From Planococcus lenghuensis (lineage in GTDB: Bacteria > Bacillota > Bacilli > Bacillales_A > Planococcaceae): DNA of 64,000 nt. The position numbers and the translations under genes are program-made. Of this stretch, positions 1 through 8,327 are shown in pieces. Below the pieces are notes generated by a model. The model ran no database searches. It saw nothing but the letters and a program-made list of their open reading frames with translations, and was not told where the DNA came from. Each line of letters opens with the position of its first letter. Position 1 is the first letter of the stretch. The stretch spans positions 639,001 to 703,000 of the forward strand of contig NZ_CP019640.1 of NCBI RefSeq assembly GCF_001999905.1. The letters run 5' to 3'.

Positions 1-978
1 GCCATCTCAACGGCTCCTCAAGGCGGCGCATTGAATAATATCCTGGATACTTGGATTATGAAAGTACAGCAACAAGTGGTGCAGATGCGCGGCTATCAGT
101 CCATCGAACTGGAAAATCCGGCGTTTGTATCAGATGTGGAATTGGAGATCTCCAGAATCGTCACTAAAATGGATGAACTCACCGGCGGCTATGATTTCGC
201 ACGGATCTTGGTCCTGTATTATCGCGGCTTCATTGATAGCGACCAGGAGCTGCAACGGAAGGCGCTTCGCTGGTTACGAGGCGAGTACCGGACGAAGACC
301 GAGGCAAAGGCCGACTTAGGCGTCAGGGATACGATCAATGATGACAATTACTATAATTACATCAAGATTTTCTCGCAATTCGTCAGACAGATCGGCTACG
401 CCGGATTGGTCATTAATTTTGACGAAGCCATCAACTTGTATAAGATCACGCATCCGCAGACGAGAGACAAGAATTATGAAACCATCTTAAAAATGTTTAA
501 CGATACGCTGCAAGGCAACTTGGAAGGCTTGTATTTTTCATTCGGCGGGACATTGGAGTTTCTTGAAGATGAACGAAGAGGGCTGTTCAGCTACGGAGCC
601 CTTAAACGAAGACTGGAGACGAACCGCTTCGAGACGGATGAATTCCGGGATCTCTCTCAGCCCGTCATTAAACTGAAGCCGTTAAAGCATGAAGAAACGT
701 TCGTCCTGCTTCAGAAGCTGCGGGACATCCACGGTATTCACTATAATTACCAGACCAGTGTAAGAGACCATGAAATCCAGCAATTCATCCAGAAAGAGTA
801 CAGCCGGCCGGGGGCTAAAGAGAATTTGACAGTGGGCGAAGTGGTTCGGACATTCCTGGGAGCCATCAACATTCTTCAGCAGAACCCTCATTATGACCGG
901 ACGAAAATATTCGAAGCGGATCCTGCTCCCGCTGCTTCTTCTCACATGAACAGCCGGTTCACGACATTGGAGAGATAG
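1..978 (+). CDS. BrxD-like P-loop ATPase (5' end outside window)
   Basis: The reading frame is open to the first base, so this is the C-terminal ~325 residues of a longer protein; a TTG at 31 is internal. It resembles the BREX-associated ATP-binding protein BrxD (DUF2791 family): a Walker B-like stretch (LVINFDEA, near residue 137 of the visible part) is followed by a glycine-rich turn (FSFGGTLEF) and an all-helical C-terminus. The Walker A motif must lie upstream. In BREX and related loci this ATPase is paired with an Lhr-like helicase, exactly as here, where the next gene starts one base after this stop. It presumably loads or regulates the helicase on DNA. Family assignment is from remembered sequence character and pairing; the role is inference. 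Confidence 0.7.
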   Translation, partial: AISTAPQGGALNNILDTWIMKVQQQVVQMRGYQSIELENPAFVSDVELEISRIVTKMDELTGGYDFARILVLYYRGFIDSDQELQRKALRWLRGEYRTKTEAKADLGVRDTINDDNYYNYIKIFSQFVRQIGYAGLVINFDEAINLYKITHPQTRDKNYETILKMFNDTLQGNLEGLYFSFGGTLEFLEDERRGLFSYGALKRRLETNRFETDEFRDLSQPVIKLKPLKHEETFVLLQKLRDIHGIHYNYQTSVRDHEIQQFIQKEYSRPGAKENLTVGEVVRTFLGAINILQQNPHYDRTKIFEADPAPAASSHMNSRFTTLER

Positions 979-979
979 C

Positions 980-3112
980 ATGAGTTCTTTTGAGTTACTT
1001 TCAGCCAATATGAAAAGAAAGATTTGGGAAATGAAATGGGACAGCCTCACGCCTATTCAAGAGAAGACGATTCCCCTTGTGTTCCACACTCAGAACGATC
1101 TCGTGATTTCTTCCGGAACGGCTTCCGGTAAAACTGAAGCGGCATTGCTACCGATCCTTTCAATGGTTGAAAAAGATGCAATGCATGCCTTGAAGGTGAT
1201 TTACGTGTCGCCTTTAAAAGCATTGATCAATAACCAGTTCGAGCGGATCGAGAAAATTTGTGAGCACAGTGATATTGCCATTCACCGATGGCATGGGGAC
1301 GTGAGTCAAAGCAAAAAGAAGCGCTTCCTGGAAAATCCCACGGGAATTTTGCAGATTACACCTGAATCCATTGAAAGCATGTTTGTTAATCGATCAAATT
1401 TATTGAGAGCGGTTTTTAAAGATGTCGATTTTATCATCATCGATGAAATCCACTCATTCTTTGATAATGCGCGGGGCGTCCATTTACGTTCGCTGCTATC
1501 CCGTCTAGCCAAGTATGCAGAAAAGCCGCCACGTCAGATCGGTCTTTCAGCGACGGTAGATAATTTTGAGTTGGTGAAAAGCTGGCTTAATTATGAACAG
1601 CCGGACAACGTGGAAGTTCTCAATATCAAAGGGAACGACAAGAACTTGAAGTTTCATCTTATGCACGTTCAGCAGGACGCGCCAATGTTGCCGCTGGAGC
1701 TGTTGATGGACTTGCGGGAGTTGACGAGAGACCGGAAAGCGGTTGTCTTCTGCAATAACCGGGGGCAAGTGGAAGAAGTGACCGTCGGCTTGAACCGGCT
1801 GGCTGACCGGGAAGGGATGGGGGAAACGTATTATCCTCATCACTCTTCTATCGATAAGAAAGAACGGGAGTATGTTGAAAAAGTAATGACCGAGTCGACC
1901 TTGCCCAAAAGTGTAATTGCCACCAGTTCGCTTGAACTCGGAATTGATATCGGGAATATTGAAATCGTGATTCAGATTGACAGCACCTTTTCCGTGTCTT
2001 CCCTGAAACAGCGACTTGGCCGGTCAGGACGCAAAAGAGATGCAGATCAATTGCTGCAATTGTATTCTACTTCGGAACCTAATCTGATTCAGTCTTTGGC
2101 GGTTATGGAGCTCGTAATTGAGAATTGGGTGGAACCGTCAACAGGCTACCAGCTTCCTTTTGACGTCCTATTTCAACAGCTCATCTCCATTTGTCAGGAG
2201 ACAGACGGCGTCCGTTATCCAGAGCTGCTTGACAATATACGAGCCATCCCGATTTTTCACAGTATTGAAGAGGCGGACGTTCAGAATCTGATCAGTCACA
2301 TGATTAACGAAGATTACTTGGAAGTTATAAAAGGCAGCGGTGAAATCATCGTGGGCCTTGCGGGAGAAAAGCTGCTGAGGAGTAAAGATTTCTACGCGGT
2401 TTTTATGTCTTCACAAGAATATGAGGTTATGGAAAACCATAAAAAGATCGGAAAACTGGATCAATCGTTCATTCTGAACGAAGGTGATAATCTTATTCTT
2501 GCAGGCAAACTGTGGAGAGTTAAAGATATTGATCATGACCGGAAGAAAGTATATGTGGAGAAAGCAGTGAACGGAAAGAAGCCTTCTTATTCCGGCTTCC
2601 CCGGCTATATCCATCCGAGAATCAGAGAGAAAATGATGGAGATCCTTTGCTCAACAGACAGTTTCCGTTACGTAAATGACTCTGCCGTGTCCACATTGAA
2701 CGATGAACGAAAAAAGTATGTGTTCAATGAGGTCACACCTTCAGAACGAATTATTTGGTCGGATAGAGAAGAAATGATCTTTGAAGCCTATACCGGCACA
2801 AAAATCACAAAGACACTTGTTTGGATGCTCCGGTATTACGGAGTGAATGCAAAGATTAAAGACAGTACTGATAAAATCAGCTTTCCTCATGTTGATGTTA
2901 TCCAGAAGATTTTTAACAAAATAAAGAATAAGAGTTGGGTAGAAGCGGATTTAGTACCGTATGTTTATGAACAGGAATGGCTGGAAAGCAAATACTCAAA
3001 AGAAATCGGGGAAGAATTAGCTATTAAGATGCATATCGCCAATGAATTTAAAATTAATGAAGCAGTCAATTTTCTTCAGAAGTATGAATTGAGAATCATT
3101 GAAGCGACTTAG
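980..3112 (+). CDS. DEAD/DEAH-box Lhr-like helicase (BrxHI-like)
   Basis: A 710-residue superfamily 2 helicase. Visible motifs in order: Q-like TPIQ (24-27), Walker A GTASGKT (46-52), DEIH (155-158), SAT (190-192), a motif V region with LGIDIG, and motif VI QRLGRSGR (344-351). About 350 further residues resemble the C-terminal extension of Lhr-type helicases. It starts one nucleotide after the ATPase stop, with a GGAGAGA ribosome site inside that gene, so the two are co-transcribed. BrxD-BrxHI pairs are known from BREX type 2 and from stand-alone defence loci; here the pair sits immediately before Zorya genes. The substrate is presumably foreign DNA (inference). Confidence 0.85.
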   Translation: MSSFELLSANMKRKIWEMKWDSLTPIQEKTIPLVFHTQNDLVISSGTASGKTEAALLPILSMVEKDAMHALKVIYVSPLKALINNQFERIEKICEHSDIAIHRWHGDVSQSKKKRFLENPTGILQITPESIESMFVNRSNLLRAVFKDVDFIIIDEIHSFFDNARGVHLRSLLSRLAKYAEKPPRQIGLSATVDNFELVKSWLNYEQPDNVEVLNIKGNDKNLKFHLMHVQQDAPMLPLELLMDLRELTRDRKAVVFCNNRGQVEEVTVGLNRLADREGMGETYYPHHSSIDKKEREYVEKVMTESTLPKSVIATSSLELGIDIGNIEIVIQIDSTFSVSSLKQRLGRSGRKRDADQLLQLYSTSEPNLIQSLAVMELVIENWVEPSTGYQLPFDVLFQQLISICQETDGVRYPELLDNIRAIPIFHSIEEADVQNLISHMINEDYLEVIKGSGEIIVGLAGEKLLRSKDFYAVFMSSQEYEVMENHKKIGKLDQSFILNEGDNLILAGKLWRVKDIDHDRKKVYVEKAVNGKKPSYSGFPGYIHPRIREKMMEILCSTDSFRYVNDSAVSTLNDERKKYVFNEVTPSERIIWSDREEMIFEAYTGTKITKTLVWMLRYYGVNAKIKDSTDKISFPHVDVIQKIFNKIKNKSWVEADLVPYVYEQEWLESKYSKEIGEELAIKMHIANEFKINEAVNFLQKYELRIIEAT

Positions 3113-3179
3113 GTAATCGGGAAATTAGTCACCGAAGAATTCGAAAGATGATGAGTAAGCATCAATAGGAGGAAGTGTT

Positions 3180-4295
3180 ATGACTGAACAATACTTTTAT
3201 AAGTTCATGGAGCCGTTAAATGAGAAACTGGCACATGTGGCAAGAGATCTAGAGAATAGTATATTTGTGAGCCCCCGTACGATGCTTACACATGCTCGGA
3301 CGTTTGTAGAGACGCTCTTGGCCAATGTCATGCTGATTGAAAAAATTGAAGCAAATCCATGGGTGACACTAAAAGAACGATTAGATACGCTGAGTGTAAG
3401 AGGATACTTAACGACTGAGGTCCAGGATGCTCTGCATCATGTAAGGAAGATAGGGAATCAGGCGGCACATGAGACCCGCCCATTCCGGATCAGTGAAGCG
3501 CTACTTTCTTGGGAGGCTATATACATAATTGTAAAATGGTACATGGAAGTATACGGACCCATAGATGCAGAGGTGCCGGTTTACAAAGACCCGCAACCGA
3601 AGCAAGATCAAAACTATGATTTGACAGAACTTGAGAAACGGCTCAAAGAACTTGAAAGGCTGCTTAAGATATCAATTTCTGAACCAGCAAAAGAAAAAGA
3701 AATTCCTCAAGTTGTTCCGGTGCCTATGGCAGCTGAACCACCTGGATTTACTTCCATCCGAACCATTTCATACAAAGGACAGACTCTTTCAGTTCCATAT
3801 TTCCTCAGAGATGCATTTTTGCTGCCACAGCGATTTGATAAATCCGAAACGTTTCTAATCCGGTTGGGAGCCGAACAACAAGCACGCATAATGAGTGAAC
3901 TTCCTGAAAACCTGGAAGGCATTCATAAGTACGTAAAAAGGTTCAATGATAAAAGCGATGAAATGTTGTTTAATGAACTAAGTGCTTTTATCGAAGAGGA
4001 GAAGGAACGACGAAAGGTAAGACTAAATCGTCCAGGCGAGCTGTTCTTCTTTTATAAATCGGAATACATTATTGTTACTGAAGAACTGGCAAAAGTTCCT
4101 TTAGTAAAGGAAGAATTCAGCGGGATTCCAAGCTTAGTTCGACAACTTCAGGAAGACTCTGTTTTGACAGTAGGCCAACTACCTCAGGAACTTGTTATTC
4201 TGGCAAAGTACACAAACGTCGGTATCGGAACGGTCGAGAAACTTTTTCAGCAGCTTCAGCAAAGAGAGAATGATTTAGACCTTTTAATTTCTTAA
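3180..4295 (+). CDS. DUF4145-domain protein
   Basis: A 371-residue protein with a good ribosome site (AGGAGG upstream of ATG). The N-terminal ~125 residues carry the pattern of DUF4145: a helix with HARTFVETLL, then RKIGNQAAHE and a Trp/Tyr-rich helix. That domain is also found at the N-terminus of type I restriction HsdR subunits and in other defence proteins. A charged linker (about 135-185) leads to an unrecognised C-terminal domain of ~180 residues. It lies 67 nt after the helicase and is likely in the same operon. It is not a known Zorya subunit, so its role is open; an adaptor or sensor in the upstream helicase module is one possibility. Confidence 0.65.
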   Translation: MTEQYFYKFMEPLNEKLAHVARDLENSIFVSPRTMLTHARTFVETLLANVMLIEKIEANPWVTLKERLDTLSVRGYLTTEVQDALHHVRKIGNQAAHETRPFRISEALLSWEAIYIIVKWYMEVYGPIDAEVPVYKDPQPKQDQNYDLTELEKRLKELERLLKISISEPAKEKEIPQVVPVPMAAEPPGFTSIRTISYKGQTLSVPYFLRDAFLLPQRFDKSETFLIRLGAEQQARIMSELPENLEGIHKYVKRFNDKSDEMLFNELSAFIEEEKERRKVRLNRPGELFFFYKSEYIIVTEELAKVPLVKEEFSGIPSLVRQLQEDSVLTVGQLPQELVILAKYTNVGIGTVEKLFQQLQQRENDLDLLIS

Positions 4296-4388
4296 TTAAG
4301 TTTAAGAGTGAAAAACTTCTTGGGAAAAGATTATGAGTTCTTTAATAAATAAACAATATACACGTTAAAATAATTAGTTGGATGACTA

Positions 4389-4420
4389 GATGTTGGCCTT
4401 TGTCAGCATCTTTTTGTTAT
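4389..4420 (+). terminator. Terminator-like hairpin between DUF4145 gene and zorA
   Basis: GATGTTG pairs with CAGCATC (one G-U pair) across an 8-nt loop and is followed by TTTTT. It lies between the DUF4145 gene and zorA and covers the ATG at 4382. This argues against that ATG as the zorA start and suggests zorABCD may be transcribed separately from the upstream helicase module. Confidence 0.5.
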
Positions 4421-4498
4421 TTTTGTCCTAATATTTTGAGGAAAAATTTAGAAGACGGTGATACAATTGAAGGAAAAAGACAAAGTGAGGGGAAGCGT

Positions 4499-6388
4499 GT
4501 GTTTTCGTATTTTGAAGAACTCTTTTTAGGGTTTGAAACTGCGGGTCTCGATGTATTTACTAATAGCTTTATGATGCTTCAGCTCCTTATTTTCGCAGCG
4601 TTGCTTGGATTTCATTTGATATGGAACTTAATCAATTATAACGATATGCGCATAGTGAAAAGTCAATTGAAGAAAATAGAAGGAAACACACAAGTAGGGG
4701 AACTGAATCCTGCTTTAAGTTCAATATTCAATAGATTGAAACCTTTTTCTTCATACAAAAAGCAGTGGGATAAATACTATGGCCGAATTACAAAAGAGAA
4801 GGCTGTGGACGAAAAAATACGTGTAGAACCTTTTTTTGGATATGATGCCATGCATGATGCCTTAGGGCAACGGAGTGTCCTTGATTATGGAGGCGGCCTT
4901 CAAGTTTCATTAGGCGTCTTAGGAACCTTTATCGGTCTTGCAATTGGTTTAGCAGGCTTGAATTTTACAGACTCAACAGTTCTTATGGACGGCGTGACGA
5001 ATCTAATCGGGGGAATGAAAACCGCTTTTTATACGTCCGTCCTTGGAGTAGTGTTATCAATAATTTGGATTTTCATCGATCGTACCATTACATACAACAC
5101 AGACCGTTCCATTGAATGGCATATCAATAAATTGCATTTCCTGCTCAATGCCGATGATGAAGAGATCTTTTTGAACAGACTCGAGAAAATCCAGCATCAG
5201 CAAGTTGATCAGATGCGGACGTTGTTAACAGATGCTTTGGAGAAAGCCATGGTTCCTTTTGTGCAGACAATTGAAGCAGGAAACAGAGAAATGTCTGATC
5301 AACTTCGCATGCAGGCAGAAACATCAAAAGAACATTTAAATATCATTAAAAACCAGGGAGACGATTTGTCGGGCCAGCTTGTAGAACAAATTACAACTTC
5401 CACATCGAAAACGATTAATGATTTTAACACCATGCTTCAGAACTCTCAGTCAGCACAGGAGCAAATGTTTTCTACACTGACACAATCGATTGCTCAATTC
5501 GAACAAGTTGCAGCATCAAACCAGCAGGTAATGGGACGGACCGATCAGATTGTGGAGAATTTCTCTGCGCTCTCTACCCGCATGGAATCTGCACAGAGTC
5601 ATTACAGCAAATCACAGGAGCGGTTGACAGAGCTGGCAGCAGGTTTTGGCGGTATGCAAGAGATGATGCTGCAGCAGATTGAATCGCAACAAGTCCTCAG
5701 TGATCGAAACTATGATTTTATGCAGAAATCGGACAATCTTGTTGAGCAGTTCACTTCTTTTGGAGAACGGATGACTGAAGTCCAACAAACCATGATTGAA
5801 GACCTTGTCGGAAAAACTGAAATGGTTTCTGGCCGCTTTGAACAACTGGCAGAGGAACTTCGTACTTCGTCTGAAAAGCAAATGGAAGCTACTCAAAATT
5901 CCGCTGAGTATATTGAACACGCGAAAGTGGCGATCAGTGAATTGATCCCGTTGAGTACATCGTTAAATGAAACCGTATCAGGCCTTGGAGAATTAGCAAC
6001 TATGTTAAATGACATGAAAGAGATGCAAGGTGAGCTCATTCCACATTTAGAAGAATGGAACGGTAACCTGACAGGACAAATCGAGTCCTTTATGGAAACA
6101 ACGGAGATAAGCTTAAAAGAAACAACAGAACAGATCCGATATTCAAAAGAGCAGTGGGAGCAGACTGCCAGAAACCTTTCTGCTGTTAAGTCAGAACTCA
6201 GTCAGTCTGTCCGTGACTTCAAAGATAATATTGAATCCGGTGTACAGACAACATTCGAACAATTTGATCTGCAACTGAAAGAAGCAGTTACGCACTTTAA
6301 GATTATGGCTGATAACTACAAAGATGCAAATAACTACTTAACTGATTATGTAAGCCAACTGGAAAAAAGAGTTGAGTCGGCTGTATGA
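4499..6388 (+). CDS. zorA: Zorya motor subunit ZorA (MotA/ExbB-like, long tail)
   Basis: ZorA is the ion-conducting stator-like subunit of the Zorya anti-phage system. With a GTG start at 4499 (GAGGGG ribosome site 6-7 nt upstream) the protein is 629 residues; the frame extends to an ATG at 4382, which lacks a ribosome site and lies in a hairpin. Membrane segments are visible near 24-46, 133-155 (GVLGTFIGLAIG, the MotA/TolQ/ExbB signature helix) and 175-195. After residue 200 comes a ~430-residue Gln/Glu/Ser-rich coiled-coil tail, characteristic of ZorA and thought to project into the cytoplasm. The stop overlaps the zorB start. MotA-like topology, the tail and the downstream OmpA-like partner make the call strong. 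Confidence 0.88.
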   Translation: MFSYFEELFLGFETAGLDVFTNSFMMLQLLIFAALLGFHLIWNLINYNDMRIVKSQLKKIEGNTQVGELNPALSSIFNRLKPFSSYKKQWDKYYGRITKEKAVDEKIRVEPFFGYDAMHDALGQRSVLDYGGGLQVSLGVLGTFIGLAIGLAGLNFTDSTVLMDGVTNLIGGMKTAFYTSVLGVVLSIIWIFIDRTITYNTDRSIEWHINKLHFLLNADDEEIFLNRLEKIQHQQVDQMRTLLTDALEKAMVPFVQTIEAGNREMSDQLRMQAETSKEHLNIIKNQGDDLSGQLVEQITTSTSKTINDFNTMLQNSQSAQEQMFSTLTQSIAQFEQVAASNQQVMGRTDQIVENFSALSTRMESAQSHYSKSQERLTELAAGFGGMQEMMLQQIESQQVLSDRNYDFMQKSDNLVEQFTSFGERMTEVQQTMIEDLVGKTEMVSGRFEQLAEELRTSSEKQMEATQNSAEYIEHAKVAISELIPLSTSLNETVSGLGELATMLNDMKEMQGELIPHLEEWNGNLTGQIESFMETTEISLKETTEQIRYSKEQWEQTARNLSAVKSELSQSVRDFKDNIESGVQTTFEQFDLQLKEAVTHFKIMADNYKDANNYLTDYVSQLEKRVESAV

Positions 6389-7062
6389 GACGGGGGAGAC
6401 GGCGGAAAGAGATAAATTACTGGATGTCCTACTCTGATTTGATGAGTGCCATGCTTATGGTATTCGCGCTTGTCTTAACCACTGTCATTCTTGAGTACAA
6501 AGAAGACATCGAAGAGAAGCAGCGCCAGATAGATGAAGTGACAACCCTTAAAGCCGACATTATTGCAGCATTGATGGAGGAATTTAAAGACTCAAACATG
6601 AATATAGAAGTTGATCCGCAAACGGGAGCCATCCGATTCCCGGGTAATATTCTATACGAATACGACTCTACGGAACTTTCCGAAGAAGGAGTCGCTTTCC
6701 TCAGAAATTTTGTGCCGAAATATTTTGGTATCATTCTGCAGGAACGGTTTAAGGATGATATTGCTTCAATCATCGTCGAAGGGCATACCGACAAGGAAGG
6801 TTCCTATCTTTACAATCTGAATTTATCACAGCAACGATCTTTTTCGGTCGTTGAGGAAATATATCAGGAGGGGTTCCCTGATTTTGAACAAAAAGAGATC
6901 TCAAAAGAAATACTCACTTCTAATGGTCGCAGCTATACTGTCCCCGTCGAAAACGAAGATGGGACGTATAGTGCTGAGAAATCCCGGCGCGTTGAATTCT
7001 TATTTAGGTTGAAAGAAGATGAACGGATTGAAGCAATTCAAAAGTTGGTGACTGACGAATGA
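6385..7062 (+). CDS. zorB: Zorya motor subunit ZorB (MotB/OmpA-like)
   Basis: A 225-residue MotB-like partner of ZorA. A basic N-terminus precedes one membrane helix (about 14-38) containing the MotB-type YSDLMSAM motif; Asp18 is the expected ion-binding residue. The periplasm-facing half is an OmpA-type peptidoglycan-binding domain with GHTDKEG, an LSQQRS helix and a C-terminal SRRVEF. Such proteins anchor the ZorAB channel to the cell wall. The start overlaps the zorA stop by four bases and the stop overlaps the zorC start (ATGA), indicating translational coupling. Confidence 0.9.
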   Translation: MRRGRRRKEINYWMSYSDLMSAMLMVFALVLTTVILEYKEDIEEKQRQIDEVTTLKADIIAALMEEFKDSNMNIEVDPQTGAIRFPGNILYEYDSTELSEEGVAFLRNFVPKYFGIILQERFKDDIASIIVEGHTDKEGSYLYNLNLSQQRSFSVVEEIYQEGFPDFEQKEISKEILTSNGRSYTVPVENEDGTYSAEKSRRVEFLFRLKEDERIEAIQKLVTDE

Positions 7063-8327
7063 ATTTTGTCTATAAGCCGGTTTTCATTACAGAATGGGTT
7101 GAAAAGGAAATTAAGCATCGACGCTTGCTGAACTTAGATACAGCAGAATTCCGCGCACAGCTAAGTGAATTGAAAAAACAACTGGAAGTGGTGTTGCAGA
7201 AGACATTTAAAGAGTTCTGTGACTGGCTCGTAAAATTGCCTTCCAAACTGCTGAAAATCTTTCCGTTCTTACTTCCAGTCATTAAAGAGGAAATCAAAGC
7301 TGTTTATGCTGTGGAGCATCTGCTTGAGCGAGTGGGCAGAGATGCTGCTCTTTTCGACTATGCACTTTATGCGTGTTACTTGGACAATGAGTTTCAAGCG
7401 AGCTGGACGATTGTCCAAAAAAGTTATGAAACGAATCGACGAACAATCACTTCCGGCTGGACGAACCGAAAAATCCAGTTCTGGGATGAGTTTATCTTAC
7501 TTAAAGAACAGCATGCCCAATTTGTTTTGCAGCAAACTAAATTACAATTGTCTTTTGGTGACATACTGGATTACTTGATGGTACAAGAAAACCAGAAGTT
7601 CTATCACAGTCTGTTGATAGAATTGTTTTCTAATGGCCAGCCAACTCTCTATCGTGAACAAAAAGCGAAATTCATTGAATTGTTTGAGGGAGCCGATAAC
7701 TTTAAGCAGCAGCGATTGGCCGGTGGCTTCATACGCTCAGAACTATTGTATGAACTTGAAGAAATCAGTCATACAATTTACAGGTATATGGGGACTTACA
7801 GACGGCAGGAGAAGAAATGGATTCATATTGACCAATCCGAAAAAATCGCATTTCATGCTTGGTATATTTCAAAAGAATTAGATCGTTTCTTTGGAAATAT
7901 TGGAGATAATCATGAACGCGCACACTATTGGAAAAAGTTTTCTTCACGTGTGAAGAGGCATGTGATTATTAACCATAGTAGTGAAAAAACGATTCTTATG
8001 TACTTTGATGATGTTGTCGTTATGGAAGTGTTTGGTACAGGCGCTGTTTACTTTTATGATGTTTCTGTTTTCGAAAATTATCATGGTGAGAAAGTGAAGC
8101 GCTATGAAGAAGCAAAACAATTAATAAGCGGCCAGGTTTATGTAAGGGATTCAGCAAGGATCACAAGAAGAGAGTTAATGGATACCAGCTTGACAATTGC
8201 AAAAGAAAAGCTGATTCATGGTGGTGGTTGGCAATATAAATTTGATTACTTTTTACGTTCGAGATTAGGTTGGGAGGTTAACGAGAATGAGATTATTCGG
8301 AATCGGCAAAGCTTCAGTAGTCAATGA
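7059..8327 (+). CDS. zorC: Zorya effector/sensor ZorC (EH-signature domain)
   Basis: A 422-residue cytoplasmic protein translationally coupled to zorB. The N-terminal two thirds is helical; the C-terminal part contains a segment resembling the EH_Signature domain of ZorC: HERAHYW (285-291), followed by a beta-rich stretch with FDDVVVMEVFG and YFYD. In type I Zorya, ZorC acts with the helicase-nuclease ZorD, binding DNA once the ZorAB motor senses cell-envelope perturbation. Position between zorB and an SNF2 helicase supports the call even though sequence divergence is high. A GTG/TTG alternative start is not needed, since the ATG overlaps the zorB stop. Confidence 0.78.
   Translation: MNFVYKPVFITEWVEKEIKHRRLLNLDTAEFRAQLSELKKQLEVVLQKTFKEFCDWLVKLPSKLLKIFPFLLPVIKEEIKAVYAVEHLLERVGRDAALFDYALYACYLDNEFQASWTIVQKSYETNRRTITSGWTNRKIQFWDEFILLKEQHAQFVLQQTKLQLSFGDILDYLMVQENQKFYHSLLIELFSNGQPTLYREQKAKFIELFEGADNFKQQRLAGGFIRSELLYELEEISHTIYRYMGTYRRQEKKWIHIDQSEKIAFHAWYISKELDRFFGNIGDNHERAHYWKKFSSRVKRHVIINHSSEKTILMYFDDVVVMEVFGTGAVYFYDVSVFENYHGEKVKRYEEAKQLISGQVYVRDSARITRRELMDTSLTIAKEKLIHGGGWQYKFDYFLRSRLGWEVNENEIIRNRQSFSSQ

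Noticed and set aside
4382-4498. N-terminal extension of ZorA
   Set aside because: The ATG has no ribosome site and lies just ahead of a terminator-like hairpin; the GTG at 4499 is better supported.
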